Source of the DNA: Bacillota bacterium | GTDB lineage: Bacteria > Bacillota_I > Bacilli_A > Erysipelotrichales > Erysipelotrichaceae | Assembly: GCA_023388995.1 (NCBI GenBank) | Contig: JAEWFD010000004.1 | Location: 72,444 to 136,443 of the forward strand | Reading direction: 5' to 3' | Length of the DNA: 64,000 nucleotides | Shown here: positions 41,886 through 51,911 of the stretch, in pieces | Layout: each line of letters opens with the position of its first letter | How positions within the stretch are numbered: the stretch's first letter is position 1 | The notes under the pieces: model-generated | What the model was told of the DNA's origin: nothing | Databases searched by the model: none | Seen by the model: only the letters and a program-made list of their open reading frames with translations | Position numbers and translations under genes: made by a program

Positions 41886-41914
41886 ATTATATGAAAAACC
41901 ATTGATAAAGTCAA
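41886..41914 (-). promoter_or_regulatory. Promoter of yceD-rpmF
   Basis: TTGACT (41909-41914), 17 nt, TATAAT (41886-41891) on the minus strand. The further 245 nt up to 42159 hold nothing else I can support. Confidence 0.85.
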
Positions 41915-42159
41915 TTAAAACTTATCTAAACCCGCACGATGGCAAAAGAAAAGTTAAATTTCAGAACAAAGAGTAGGTATTTGCATGAATTCCGGCAAAA
42001 GTAAGCTTTCCCTTCTGTTTAAGCTTCCAGCTTCTTTTCACAACGCATTCAGATAGCGAATTGCAAATTCCGCTAAGCTGCTCTCGCCAAAATGATATAA
42101 TTCCGATTCTGAAACACAGTTACCGCAACTATCATCGAAGTCCTTATGTACTTATCGAT

Positions 42160-43095
42160 TTACTTTTTATTGTCAGGACGAATAAATTTCAAATTCAGGA
42201 AACGTACAATATCTTCATATACATCCTTCTTATTTTTCTCTTGAAACAATTCGTGTCTTGCATTCGGATACAAAATCATCTCTACATGCAGATATCCCTG
42301 TTTCTTCAAGTGATTCATCGCATCTTTCACACCTTTAGTGAAACGCCCGCATGGATCTTTCTCCCCGCTCAGAAACAGTACGGGACATTTCGGATTCTTG
42401 AGCGGCCGCGGATACCGTTGATAGACCTTCTGCAATCCGGTGAATAGATCATAATAGCTGCGTGTTGAAAACATAAAGCCACATGCCTCATCCGCAATAT
42501 AGGCATCCACACCAGCATCATCAGAGTTCAGCCAGTCAAACTTTGTCCGCTTTGGAAAAGAACGATTAAAGCCGCCAAATATCAGTCCATCTAGAAATTT
42601 GCTGCGATGCTGCTCACCTTTGGTGATACCAACTAGAGCTGCCAGCATGCGTGCAAAGAAAAGGCCTGATGTTCTGGATGGTGTACCACATAAGATAACA
42701 GCTTGCATTTCTGTTCCATGAACCTGCATATAGCGTCTTGCCAGTAATGATCCCATACTATGACCCAGCATCACATATTTATAATCACGAAACCGCTGCT
42801 TCATCAACTTCACCAGTTTATGCATATCTTCCACAGCAGCCTCAAACCCCTGTTCACCCATATCCCCATAGGTTTCCTGACTCAATAAACTTTTTCCGTG
42901 ACCCCGATGATCTGCAATCACGACAGTAAACCCTTGCTCACATAAATATTCACATAATCCTTGATAACGATCTTTATGCTCAGCCATCCCATGCGCAATC
43001 TGCACAATGATTTTGCGATTCAAGTTTGGCTGATATACATCATAATAAATTTGCACATCCCCGTAATTTGAGAGGAATTTTAAATTAGATTCCAT
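42160..43095 (-). CDS. Alpha/beta hydrolase, monoacylglycerol lipase-like
   Basis: 311 aa. IAHGMAEHKDRY (oxyanion loop), IADHRGHGKS, nucleophile elbow GHSMGS (S113), LSGEKDPCGRF (acid) and NARHELF (His) match Serine aminopeptidase S33/monoglyceride lipases. No signal peptide. Monocistronic with a strong promoter. Confidence 0.88.
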   Translation of the reverse strand: MESNLKFLSNYGDVQIYYDVYQPNLNRKIIVQIAHGMAEHKDRYQGLCEYLCEQGFTVVIADHRGHGKSLLSQETYGDMGEQGFEAAVEDMHKLVKLMKQRFRDYKYVMLGHSMGSLLARRYMQVHGTEMQAVILCGTPSRTSGLFFARMLAALVGITKGEQHRSKFLDGLIFGGFNRSFPKRTKFDWLNSDDAGVDAYIADEACGFMFSTRSYYDLFTGLQKVYQRYPRPLKNPKCPVLFLSGEKDPCGRFTKGVKDAMNHLKKQGYLHVEMILYPNARHELFQEKNKKDVYEDIVRFLNLKFIRPDNKK

Positions 43096-43124
43096 CCTGC
43101 TGCCCTGCCTTCTTATCTGATTTT

Positions 43125-43153
43125 ATTATAAGCAACCAGTGCGTTAAATGCAA
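43125..43153 (-). promoter_or_regulatory. Promoter of the lipase-like gene
   Basis: TTGCAT (43148-43153), 17 nt, TATAAT (43125-43130) on the minus strand. Confidence 0.75.
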
Positions 43154-43232
43154 TCTTTCACTATGTTTCAAGCAGGAATTATGCTATATTTGAGAAGTCT
43201 TTACCAAACCACGCAAACAAGGAGGAATTCAG

Positions 43233-44366
43233 ATGCAAGCATGCGGTATCGTTGTGGAATATAACCCACTGCACAGCGGACATATTCACCATATCCAAGA
43301 AAGCAGAAGCAAAAGCGGCTGTGATGTATTGATCGCAGTCATGTCCCCTTATTTCGTCCAGCGGGGAGAACCCGCTATTTTGCATCCCTCTGAACGGGCA
43401 AAACAAGCAATTCTTCATGGTGTCGATCTTGTCGTGGAGTTGCCATATCCTTATTGCTTGGAACATGCCGATAAATTCGCCTTGGGTGCTATTACAGTAT
43501 TAAACAAACTGCACATCAAGCATCTGTGCTTTGGCAGTGAAAGCAACAATATACAAAGTCTGGAACAAGAATTAGCAAGACAATCCACCCGGCAATTTTC
43601 CAGCACCCACAGCTTGGCTGCACACAACCCGCATCAGAACAGCAATGATATTTTAGGGGTTGCTTATTTGAAAGCATTGCAGCAAACCAACATTCAGCCA
43701 CTTACCATCCAACGAACCAATGTCTATCGTTCCACAACGATTGAATCGGCCCACGCTTCCGCCAGTGCCTTGCGTCAGGCAGTTCGGATGAATGACAATA
43801 CAAACTTATCTCTTTATACTCCCATGGAGGCACAGCTCCGCAATCAGCCGTTAGCCGATCTGGCAGCCTTTTATCCGTTGCTGCGCTATTTGCTGACAAC
43901 ATTGCCAGCCTCATATTTGAAATCACTTTTTTTGATGGAGGAGGGTATTGAAGGTCTGTTTCAAAAACAAGCATCGCAATGTCATGATCTTGCTTCCTTT
44001 TTGACGGCCTGTACCAGCAAGCGTTATACCCGCTCGCGCATTCAACGTACACTCTGTCATCTTTTATTGCAGACAACAAAAGACGAAGCACGCACATTAG
44101 CGCAAATGGATATTGTTCGAATCTTAGCTTATAATCAAACAGGACAGACTTATTTGAAACATGTCAGAGAACTGGAAAAACAGCACAAAGCATTGCATCC
44201 AGCATATGAGATTCCGCAATTCGCCAATAAATTCAATCAGCTTCCTGTACCATATCAAAAGAAAGCAATGCAAATGTGCCGGGTGGCCCATCACTTCAGC
44301 AGAGAAGAAATGCTGCACCAAGCCATTCAGCAGGAATTATCTTATCCAATTCGCTTGGAGGTGTAA
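43233..44366 (+). CDS. tmcAL: tRNA(Met) cytidine acetate ligase
   Basis: 377 aa. GIVVEYNPLHSGHIHHI is the HxGH-type nucleotidyltransferase motif of the YlbM/TmcAL family; MSPYFVQRGEPAIL, LVVELPYPYCLEHADKFA and FGSESNN are also diagnostic. Uses acetate and ATP to acetylate C34 of elongator tRNA-Met. AGGAGGAATT precedes the ATG. The downstream DUF218 gene starts 5 nt after its stop. Confidence 0.93.
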   Translation: MQACGIVVEYNPLHSGHIHHIQESRSKSGCDVLIAVMSPYFVQRGEPAILHPSERAKQAILHGVDLVVELPYPYCLEHADKFALGAITVLNKLHIKHLCFGSESNNIQSLEQELARQSTRQFSSTHSLAAHNPHQNSNDILGVAYLKALQQTNIQPLTIQRTNVYRSTTIESAHASASALRQAVRMNDNTNLSLYTPMEAQLRNQPLADLAAFYPLLRYLLTTLPASYLKSLFLMEEGIEGLFQKQASQCHDLASFLTACTSKRYTRSRIQRTLCHLLLQTTKDEARTLAQMDIVRILAYNQTGQTYLKHVRELEKQHKALHPAYEIPQFANKFNQLPVPYQKKAMQMCRVAHHFSREEMLHQAIQQELSYPIRLEV

Positions 44367-44370
44367 TCAG

Positions 44371-44970
44371 ATGGAACCCTTTGTTGTGATCCTACTTCGC
44401 ATCTTGGTTGTTTTGATCCTAATGCTCATTACGATCCCCGCATTGGCTACCTTATGTTTTTTTCCTTATCCTAAAAAAATCTTAAATCCTGATGTTTACT
44501 TGATACTAGGATGTGCTCCGCAAAAAGACGGTACTCTCAGCAACATGATGCAAAGCCGCGTGGACGAAGCAATCAGCCAATATCGATTCCGCAAACGACC
44601 GCTGCTGTTTACAGGATGGGCGAATAAACATGCCCGAAGTGAAGCCAGCCTCATGGCGGAATATGCCGCAAATAAAGGAATTCCTGTACATCACATTCTG
44701 CTGGAAGAACATGCGCGAAGCACCTTTGAGAACTTCCAAAATGTACTTCCCATCTTAAAAGAACGTGGTTTTACCGATATATGTGTGATCACCAATCACT
44801 TTCATATGCGGCGAGCGTATTTCTTTGCCCGCAAATTTCATCTTACCAGCATGGCTGCGTCTGCTTCTTTAAAGAACTATCTCCCAGCTTGGCATATTTT
44901 TCTTCTGCTGACTACGGAAACAGTGCTGCGCTTAAAATGCCTCTATTATGAATGGAAACTGCGGCCGTAA
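44371..44970 (+). CDS. DUF218 (YdcF/SanA-like) membrane protein
   Basis: 199 aa from the ATG preceded by GGAGGTG. One N-terminal membrane helix (about 5-27), then a DUF218 domain: LILGCAPQKDGTLSNMMQSRVDEAI, FTGWANKHARSEASLMAEY, LLEEHARSTFENFQNV and VITNHFHMRRAYFFARK. A second hydrophobic stretch (HIFLLLTTETVLRL) near the C-terminus. Envelope-related in other bacteria; reaction unknown. Confidence 0.9.
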   Translation: MEPFVVILLRILVVLILMLITIPALATLCFFPYPKKILNPDVYLILGCAPQKDGTLSNMMQSRVDEAISQYRFRKRPLLFTGWANKHARSEASLMAEYAANKGIPVHHILLEEHARSTFENFQNVLPILKERGFTDICVITNHFHMRRAYFFARKFHLTSMAASASLKNYLPAWHIFLLLTTETVLRLKCLYYEWKLRP

Positions 44971-44982
44971 TAAAAGCAGATA

Positions 44983-45022
44983 AAAGAGATGGTCAGGCTT
45001 TGTAAGCCAAATCCATCTCTTT
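44983..45022. terminator. Bidirectional terminator
   Basis: AAAGAGATGG / CCATCTCTTT outer stem with an inner GGCTT / AAGCC hairpin between the convergent DUF218 and ABC permease genes; T-rich on both sides. Confidence 0.85.
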
Positions 45023-45033
45023 CTTATTTATTT

Positions 45034-47421
45034 TTATCTTTTCATCTGCGGCTTGCGAAGTAAAAAGATACATGCCATCAATATCAATATTGCACCGCCA
45101 TAGACAGCATACCAAAGCTTAGATAGCTCTGGCATATGGTATAAGCCATATGCTTTCAGAAGCCCTTCCCGGATAAACGGCTGAATGATTAGATATAAAA
45201 TACCGCTGAATAATAAGGAACCACCTAATACAAGTACTTCCTGGATGATTATTTTCCGCCTGATTTTCTGATCTCCGATACCGATATTTCTTAAAAATCT
45301 ATGATTGGCCTGCTGCTCCTGCAAATTGCATTGCACCGACATCACTTCATTCACAATCCACAATGCCAGAAGAAGGAGCATCACCCCTTGGATCATGCCA
45401 ATCGTTCTTTGATTTACATCCTGGTTTGTCTCATTCAGTTTTTGGAGCACCTCATCATACTTCATATATTGCATATTTTTCTTTTGCAAATACCGTTCCA
45501 ATAACTTTCCTTGCTCTTCATTCTCTACATTTACCAAAAACATCTCCACATTCTTGCCTACATTGTCATGCTCTTTTTCACTGCGGAATTCTAAAATAAA
45601 AGCAATCCAGCCATTGTCGATCAACGTATTTACCGTAGCATTAACCGGTGCCGCAGTTTCACTATTACCCGGGTAGTTTGCACTCAGATAGAAGATATAT
45701 TGCTTCGCTACCGAAACATGTTCATCCTTCGGACTATAAATACTTAAGCCACGGGCATCCATATGACGTCTGGACGAGACAAGAAAACGATAGTAGTCGC
45801 GATAATCCTCGCGATATCTCTGTGATATCGTTAAGAATGGGGCCTTTCCGGCTACTGGTTTTACAAACCCTACCATCGAATTATAAAAAACCAAAAAATT
45901 GGATTTATAATAGGTTCTTCGGTTCGTATCTAAATCAATATCCAGAAAATAGATATCCGATTTTTTGTCGATCATGACTTGTTTTTTCGCAAAGTAACCG
46001 GCATTTTTATAATCTGAAAATGAACTAGCCCCTACAATATAATCAAATTGAATCCCAAGTGTATCTTTGTTGTAAATATTGCTGACAGATGCTTTTGCCT
46101 GGACCGTAATCAGCAAGGTAATGATGATCATCATCATACTGAGTACAGAACCAAGCGTATTTGCACGATTTGCCAGCAGTTCCTTCCATCCCAGCTGCAA
46201 AACATAGTTATTATTCTGCAAACGCCTGGATGCTCCATATGTGCGATCTGCCGTTTTGGTCATTTGAAAAGCCAATTTCATATACCGTTTCAACTGCATG
46301 AGAAATAGACCGAAAATGATGATCAAATATCCTGCAAAAGTTCCCAGCGTACGAATCAGGATAACCGGATTGCAATCCAAAATAGATGCCAAACTGCGGT
46401 TTTGCTTCATAACTTGTAAAATACTGACATTGATCATGCCAAACAATGCCAATGAACATGCTATGATCAGCAGCAACTGCAATACATAGGAATACATAAT
46501 TTTATTTTGGAAAACACCCTGTAATACCAATGCTCCGATTGTCTTGGCATCTTGCATCAGCTGCTTGCGCAAGAACATATAGAATGTATAAGCACTGCTG
46601 ATCATTAAGCCCGCCAGCACAAATATGGAAATAAAACGGAATAAGATATCCGCAACAGAAGAAAGCTGAGCAATCTCAAACAATGGCGAAACATTTACCA
46701 GGAATGGATCCCATACCGTGAGCTCATTGCCTAGACGCTGTACAAAAGCCTGTTCCTGCTGCGTTGTATAATGATCAAACTGAACCTTGTAAACAATCCG
46801 GTTGCTATAGTTATAAATGTTCTGTTCTGCCAATTCTTTCACTGTCTGATAATTAGCCAACCCTACCGACAGAATCGGATAATTAAATAATTTGATATCC
46901 TTCAGCTGACTTTTACCTACAAAGGCATCATTGTAATTAGGATAATCCACAATGGATACGACAGTAAAAACAGTATCCTGAATTTGCATCTGATAGCCAA
47001 GCGGAATGATGCCAAGTTTCGTCAAGGAACGGGCATAGCTTTCGGTAATAGCCAGCTCATAGCCGGTTAATTCCGCCAGAGCTTTTCCTTGCAAAACAGT
47101 GAAGAGATTCGTTTGATCGGAAACATATCCTTCCACAAACAAGTCAGAATCTTCATTGCCTGTATGATATCCAACTGCATAGGTCATTTCATAGCTTCCA
47201 ATGCCTTGTATCAATTTATCCATGTCTAGCGTTCCATCCAGTGTCAAATAGACATTGGTATGCGCTCCATGAACAGCATCAACTCGCTGGGCCAAACTCT
47301 GATTTTTACTGTATAAGGTGACAGTAATTTGCAGTGACATCAAGACTGCCAACAGCAATACAACCAAGGTCGCCATCATCTTTTGTTTCTTATATAATAT
47401 TGTCTTCAAAATTAATTTCAT
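45034..47421 (-). CDS. FtsX-type ABC transporter permease, copy A
   Basis: 795 aa. N-terminal membrane helix (about 15-33), outer MacB-like domain (about 40-245), a block of three helices (about 255-375), a second outer domain (about 440-640), then an FtsX block (LLLLALWIVNEVM, VLVLGGSLLFSGILYLI, and a final helix). Very similar to copy B along its whole length, almost identical in the first 60 residues and from VSPLFEIAQLSSVADILFRF onward. Last gene of a four-gene operon. Substrate unknown; such permeases export peptides or act in antimicrobial-peptide resistance. Confidence 0.88.
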   Translation of the reverse strand: MKLILKTILYKKQKMMATLVVLLLAVLMSLQITVTLYSKNQSLAQRVDAVHGAHTNVYLTLDGTLDMDKLIQGIGSYEMTYAVGYHTGNEDSDLFVEGYVSDQTNLFTVLQGKALAELTGYELAITESYARSLTKLGIIPLGYQMQIQDTVFTVVSIVDYPNYNDAFVGKSQLKDIKLFNYPILSVGLANYQTVKELAEQNIYNYSNRIVYKVQFDHYTTQQEQAFVQRLGNELTVWDPFLVNVSPLFEIAQLSSVADILFRFISIFVLAGLMISSAYTFYMFLRKQLMQDAKTIGALVLQGVFQNKIMYSYVLQLLLIIACSLALFGMINVSILQVMKQNRSLASILDCNPVILIRTLGTFAGYLIIIFGLFLMQLKRYMKLAFQMTKTADRTYGASRRLQNNNYVLQLGWKELLANRANTLGSVLSMMMIIITLLITVQAKASVSNIYNKDTLGIQFDYIVGASSFSDYKNAGYFAKKQVMIDKKSDIYFLDIDLDTNRRTYYKSNFLVFYNSMVGFVKPVAGKAPFLTISQRYREDYRDYYRFLVSSRRHMDARGLSIYSPKDEHVSVAKQYIFYLSANYPGNSETAAPVNATVNTLIDNGWIAFILEFRSEKEHDNVGKNVEMFLVNVENEEQGKLLERYLQKKNMQYMKYDEVLQKLNETNQDVNQRTIGMIQGVMLLLLALWIVNEVMSVQCNLQEQQANHRFLRNIGIGDQKIRRKIIIQEVLVLGGSLLFSGILYLIIQPFIREGLLKAYGLYHMPELSKLWYAVYGGAILILMACIFLLRKPQMKR

Positions 47422-47451
47422 CTGCTTCCTCCCTGTTCCTGCATCACTGCA

Positions 47452-49872
47452 TTATTTGCAATTATCCTTACAAAAACTATCAACTGTTTTACGTAGATAT
47501 GGTTTGCGAAGCATATATAATCCGGCAGCAATTACAACCAGAAGACTACCGTACAGCACATACCAGAAACCAGAAAGTTCCGGCATATCGTACAATCCAT
47601 ATGCTTTTAATAACCCTTCCCGTATAAGTGGCTGTATACCAAGATATGCCATGCCGCCAAACAGCAAGGAACCACCTATGATAAGTACTTCCTGAGTAAT
47701 CACTTTGCGTCTGATTGCAAGATCCCTGATCCCAATGCGCTTCAAGAACCGGTGATTGATTTGTTGGTCCTGCAAATTGCATTGCACTGCCATCACCTCA
47801 TTTACCAGCCATAACGCCAGCAGCAGCCCTAAAACACCTTGCATCATCCAGATTGTTCTTTGGTTTACATCTTGATTGGTTTCATTCAACTTGTCAATAA
47901 CTTCATTGAAACTCATATACTCCATATCATGCTGGGCAAAATATGCTTCCAGAAGCGATTTGTTTTCTTCATCCTTTGCATTCACCAAGAACATATCCAC
48001 AAATTGATCACGATTGTCATAGTCCTTTTCACTGCGGAACTCTAAGATAAAGGCAATCCAGCCATTGTCAATTAAGGTATTTACAGTTGCATTGATAGGT
48101 GCTCCGGATTCCGTATTCCCCGGATAATTAGCATCTAGATAGAAGATATACTGCTTTTCTATAGGAACGCTTACATCGTTGACATCGTAAAGCCGCAGAC
48201 CGCGGGCATCCATATGCCTTCTGGAAGATGCAAGAAAGCGATAGCGTGCCCGGTAATAATGACGGTATTTCTGTGATTCCGTTAGGTATGGTGCTTCTCC
48301 GCTAACTGGCTTTACAAATCCCTCCATAGAATTATAGAACACCAGGAAGTTGGATTTATAATATGTACGGCGGTACGTATCAAAATCAATATCCAGAAAG
48401 TATACATCCGAGGTTTTATCAATCCATGCCTGCTCCTTCGCGAATGGCCGCACCCCGTCATAGTTCAAAAATGATGTTCTGCCCACGATATAGTCAAAAT
48501 GAATGCCAAGCGTATCTTCATTGTAAATGTGATCTACCGACGCTTTGGCCTGCAAAGTTATGAGCAGCGTAATAATAATCATGGTCATGCTGAGGATAGA
48601 ACCGAGGGTATTGATACGATTTGCCAGCAATCCTTTCCAAGCCAGCTGCAAAACATAGTTCTTACTTTGCAAACGACTGGAAGGACCATACGTATGATCT
48701 GCCGTTTTGGTCATTTGAAAGGCCTGCTTCATGTAACGTTTCAGCTGCATGAGAAACAATCCAAAAATAACAAGCAAATATCCCGCAAATGCAAGGAGCG
48801 TTCGCAGCAGGATAATTTGATTGCAATCCAAAATTGGTGCCAGACTGCGATTTTGTTTCAGCACTTCCAAGATACCGATATTCATCACGCCAAAAAGAAT
48901 CAGCGCACTCACAGTAATTAATAAAAGCTGAGCAAAATAAGAAAACATAATTTTATTTTGATATACCCCTTGCAATACCAAAGCCCCGATGGTCTTGGCA
49001 TCCTGCATCAACTGCTTCCGCAAAAAGATATAGAATGTATAGGCACTGCTGAGCATCAGCCCAGCTAGTACAAACACAGAAATAAACCGGAACAAAATAT
49101 CCGCAACAGATGATAATTGCGCAATCTCAAACAGTGGCGAAACATTTATCAGAAATGGATCCCATACTTTAATTTCGTTGCCCAGCCTCTGTACGAAATA
49201 CTGTTCCTGATCACTGCTATAATGGTCATACCGCACCTTATACAAGATTCTGTTTCCAAAATCATATGGATTTTCTTCAGCAATTTCTTTTACGGTTTGA
49301 TAGTTGGCTAACCCGACAGATAGAATCGGATAATTAAATAATTTGATATCCTTCAGCTCGCTTTTGCCTACAAAAGCATCATTATAATTAGGATAATCAA
49401 CAATAGATTCAACCGTAAACGTATCATCACGGATCGTAATTTGATGTCCCAGCGGCTGCAATCCAAGTTTAACCAAGGAACGTGCATAGCTCTCCGTTAC
49501 TGCTATCTCATAGCCCTCAAGCTCTGCCAGCGGTTTTCCCTGCATAACCGGAAACAAATTGGTTTGGTCATTGATATACCCCTCCAAAAAAAGATCCGAA
49601 TTTTCATTGCCCGTATGATACCCAATCGCATAGGTGGACTCAAAACTTCCGATTCCGGCTACCAGCTTTTCGATATCCAATGTCCCATTCATGGTCAGAT
49701 ACACATTTGTATGCGCACCACGTACTGCATCTACACGCTGGGCCAGACTTTGGTTTTTGCTGTATAAAGTGACTGTGATCTGGAGTGACATCAAAACTGC
49801 TAAAAGCAATATCACCAATGTCATCATGATTCGTTTCTTATTGTATAAAATCGTCTTTACTATGAGCCTCAT
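47452..49872 (-). CDS. FtsX-type ABC transporter permease, copy B
   Basis: 806 aa with the same topology as copy A: helix at about 16-34, two outer domains and two FtsX-like helix blocks. GGGAGG 7 nt before the ATG. 30 nt separate it from copy A, so both are translated from one mRNA. Tandem copies suggest they pair as a heterodimer or that each serves one of the two ATPases upstream. Confidence 0.88.
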   Translation of the reverse strand: MRLIVKTILYNKKRIMMTLVILLLAVLMSLQITVTLYSKNQSLAQRVDAVRGAHTNVYLTMNGTLDIEKLVAGIGSFESTYAIGYHTGNENSDLFLEGYINDQTNLFPVMQGKPLAELEGYEIAVTESYARSLVKLGLQPLGHQITIRDDTFTVESIVDYPNYNDAFVGKSELKDIKLFNYPILSVGLANYQTVKEIAEENPYDFGNRILYKVRYDHYSSDQEQYFVQRLGNEIKVWDPFLINVSPLFEIAQLSSVADILFRFISVFVLAGLMLSSAYTFYIFLRKQLMQDAKTIGALVLQGVYQNKIMFSYFAQLLLITVSALILFGVMNIGILEVLKQNRSLAPILDCNQIILLRTLLAFAGYLLVIFGLFLMQLKRYMKQAFQMTKTADHTYGPSSRLQSKNYVLQLAWKGLLANRINTLGSILSMTMIIITLLITLQAKASVDHIYNEDTLGIHFDYIVGRTSFLNYDGVRPFAKEQAWIDKTSDVYFLDIDFDTYRRTYYKSNFLVFYNSMEGFVKPVSGEAPYLTESQKYRHYYRARYRFLASSRRHMDARGLRLYDVNDVSVPIEKQYIFYLDANYPGNTESGAPINATVNTLIDNGWIAFILEFRSEKDYDNRDQFVDMFLVNAKDEENKSLLEAYFAQHDMEYMSFNEVIDKLNETNQDVNQRTIWMMQGVLGLLLALWLVNEVMAVQCNLQDQQINHRFLKRIGIRDLAIRRKVITQEVLIIGGSLLFGGMAYLGIQPLIREGLLKAYGLYDMPELSGFWYVLYGSLLVVIAAGLYMLRKPYLRKTVDSFCKDNCK

Positions 49873-50118
49873 ACTGATTCCTCCCTAGTTTTGATACAAT
49901 GCCGATTCATTTTTCACTGAGCAAACATACCAGACAATAGCCACTACCATAAAGCCATGCATGACCTATGCTTCCGCACTCCATTCCTCCATAAAACTGC
50001 TCCGTCACTTCAATTTGGTTTGCAGCCTTTGCATCTTCCTGAATAGTATTCAGTCTGTACAAGCACAATGAGCACCACGAACCACTTTTTATGGCGAATG
50101 GTCTTCAAACCAACTCAT
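49873..50118 (-). pseudogene. Possible degenerate small ORF between ATPase and permease genes
   Basis: An ATG overlapping the ATPase A stop codon (ATGA, 50115-50118) opens a frame MSWFEDHSP that stops after nine residues. Other frames continue with coding-like text (KKWFVVLIVLVQTEYYS in one, then a Cys-rich frame of about 60 codons without an ATG, ending LVCLLSEK). A coupled start followed by coding-like sequence in shifted frames suggests a decayed small membrane protein, but the 242-nt gap may simply be non-coding. Confidence 0.25.
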
Positions 50119-50837
50119 AGGAACGGACTCACTTTCTCATGAATCAACTTGCTCTTTTCGTCCAGACTTAACTCTTTCATCGCAAGATCCAGTTGAAAAA
50201 GTCCATCTACCAGCACCAATAACCGTGTTCCATAGCTTGCCATGCGCATACTGTGGGTTACCATGATAATCGTTTGTCCTTTGCGGTTCAATTCTTCCAG
50301 CAATAAGATCAAATCATTTGCCGTATGCGGATTCAAAGAAGCCGTAGGTTCATCCGCAAACAAGACCTTCGGTTCATTCATAAGCGCCCTGGCTACTGCT
50401 GCCCGCTGTTTCTCCCCGCCGGAAATCTGATGGGGATAGCGATCTTTCAAGGCTCCAATCCCCAGCTGCTCTAATAGCTGCTGCCCTTTGGAATATGCTT
50501 GTTTGTCATATTGCAAGCGTGATATCACAATATTTTCTAAGATCGTAAGCGTTTCAATCAAATGATTATCTTGAAAGATGAAACCATACTCATGAAGCCG
50601 CAGCTGTTCTGTTTGCTGGACCAAACACTGGAGTATATTCTTCCCTTCCAATACAACTTCCCCGGCCGACGGCTTATCAAGTGATGAAATACAGTTCAAA
50701 AAGGTTGATTTGCCGCTTCCGCTCTCTCCCATCACCACCACAAATTCACCTTTCTGAATCGTGAGCGTAATCCCATTCAAGACTGATTGCGGCGTCGATG
50801 TTCCATATACTTTCTTAAGATCTTTCAGTTCCAGCAT
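50115..50837 (-). CDS. ABC transporter ATPase, copy A (MacB/LolD type)
   Basis: 240 aa from the ATG at 50837, set by AGGAG 7 nt upstream. Walker A GESGSGKS, Q-loop FIFQDNHLI, signature SGGEKQRAAVARALMNEP, Walker B VLFADEPTASLN and H-loop VTHSM. The QISGGEKQR form is typical for ATPases that drive FtsX-type permeases. Close paralog of copy B. Confidence 0.93.
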   Translation of the reverse strand: MLELKDLKKVYGTSTPQSVLNGITLTIQKGEFVVVMGESGSGKSTFLNCISSLDKPSAGEVVLEGKNILQCLVQQTEQLRLHEYGFIFQDNHLIETLTILENIVISRLQYDKQAYSKGQQLLEQLGIGALKDRYPHQISGGEKQRAAVARALMNEPKVLFADEPTASLNPHTANDLILLLEELNRKGQTIIMVTHSMRMASYGTRLLVLVDGLFQLDLAMKELSLDEKSKLIHEKVSPFL

Positions 50838-50936
50838 ACATTTGCTCCTATCTATTGAATGAAAACAGTGAGTTTCAAAGCCACGCTCACTGCCCAAAAA
50901 AGATGTATGATTGATGTTTTGCTAAAGGCAATACGA

Positions 50937-51662
50937 TTATAATAAATAGCTGATTTTTTGGTTCAAAAAAGCGAGGCGTTCTTCTTTATCCATATTTGAA
51001 AGATCTAAATCTTCCTGAAAGACACCATCTATCAAAACCAAAAGCCGTGTTCCATAAGCTGCCATTTGCATACTATGAGTTACCATCACAATGGTCTGCC
51101 CACCATGGTGCAACTCCTCCAGTAAAGCTATAATTTCTTTGGCAGTATTCGGATTTAAAGAAGCAGTCGGCTCATCCGCAAACAATACCTTTGGTTCATT
51201 CATCAGTGCTCTTGCAATCGCTGCACGTTGCTTTTCACCACCCGATACTTGATAAGGATAGCGATCACGCAAGTCCGCAATTCCTAATTGCTCCAACAGC
51301 TGCGCTGCTCTCTCATAAGCATGCGGATCATACTGCAAACGAGCGACCACAACGTTTTCTATAATCGTCAGATGGTCTATTAAATGATTATCCTGAAAAA
51401 TAAATCCGTATTCAAATAAGCGCAGATCCTCTATTTGCCGCTGATCAAAACGAGTGATTGTCTTTCCTTCCAGCAAAACATTACCGGCACTAGGTCGATC
51501 CAGGGTCGAGATGCAATTTAAAAACGTTGATTTTCCGCTTCCGCTTTCACCCATAATCACAACAAAGTCGCCTTCTTGAATCGTAACGGTAATACCGTTC
51601 AAGACGGGCACCTTAGATGATGCACTTACATATTCTTTAACTAAATTTTGAATCTCAAGCAT
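50937..51662 (-). CDS. ABC transporter ATPase, copy B (MacB/LolD type)
   Basis: 241 aa. Walker A GESGSGKS, Q-loop FQDNHLI, signature SGGEKQRAAIARALMNEP, Walker B LFADEPTASLN, H-loop VTHSM. First gene of the operon ATPase B-ATPase A-permease B-permease A. Preceded by a ribosome site GGGGGT. Confidence 0.93.
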   Translation of the reverse strand: MLEIQNLVKEYVSASSKVPVLNGITVTIQEGDFVVIMGESGSGKSTFLNCISTLDRPSAGNVLLEGKTITRFDQRQIEDLRLFEYGFIFQDNHLIDHLTIIENVVVARLQYDPHAYERAAQLLEQLGIADLRDRYPYQVSGGEKQRAAIARALMNEPKVLFADEPTASLNPNTAKEIIALLEELHHGGQTIVMVTHSMQMAAYGTRLLVLIDGVFQEDLDLSNMDKEERLAFLNQKISYLL

Positions 51663-51688
51663 GTAAATACCCCCTGTTTCCTTTTTAT

Positions 51689-51717
51689 ATTATATCTTAC
51701 ATATTATTTTCTGTCTA
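51689..51717 (-). promoter_or_regulatory. Promoter of the ABC transporter operon
   Basis: TAGACA (51712-51717), 17 nt, TATAAT (51689-51694) on the minus strand, 27 nt before the first ATPase gene. Confidence 0.8.
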
Positions 51718-51729
51718 CTTTTTCAATAA

Positions 51730-51745
51730 ATGAAAGTTCTTTCAT
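51730..51745. promoter_or_regulatory. Candidate operator upstream of the ABC operon
   Basis: A perfect palindrome, ATGAAAG-TT-CTTTCAT, ends 12 bp upstream of the -35. The position suits an activator or response regulator. No regulator gene is adjacent. Confidence 0.5.
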
Positions 51746-51863
51746 TCACAAGTATACTGAAATCAGGTGAAAAATATGATTTTCAGCATGTATTTATCTA
51801 CTATTCATTTTTGTAAACAAATAATGATTCATTTTATGATTATTTTAAAACATATATCGCTCA

Positions 51864-51895
51864 GAAAAAAAGCCGAAGAATTGCTTCTTCGACTC
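51864..51895 (-). terminator. Terminator of the rnf operon
   Basis: Minus strand CGAAGAA-GCAA-TTCTTCG stem extended by flanking pairs and followed by TTTTTTT, about 17 nt after the rnfB stop. Confidence 0.9.
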
Positions 51896-51911
51896 TTTCT
51901 TTCATTATTGA

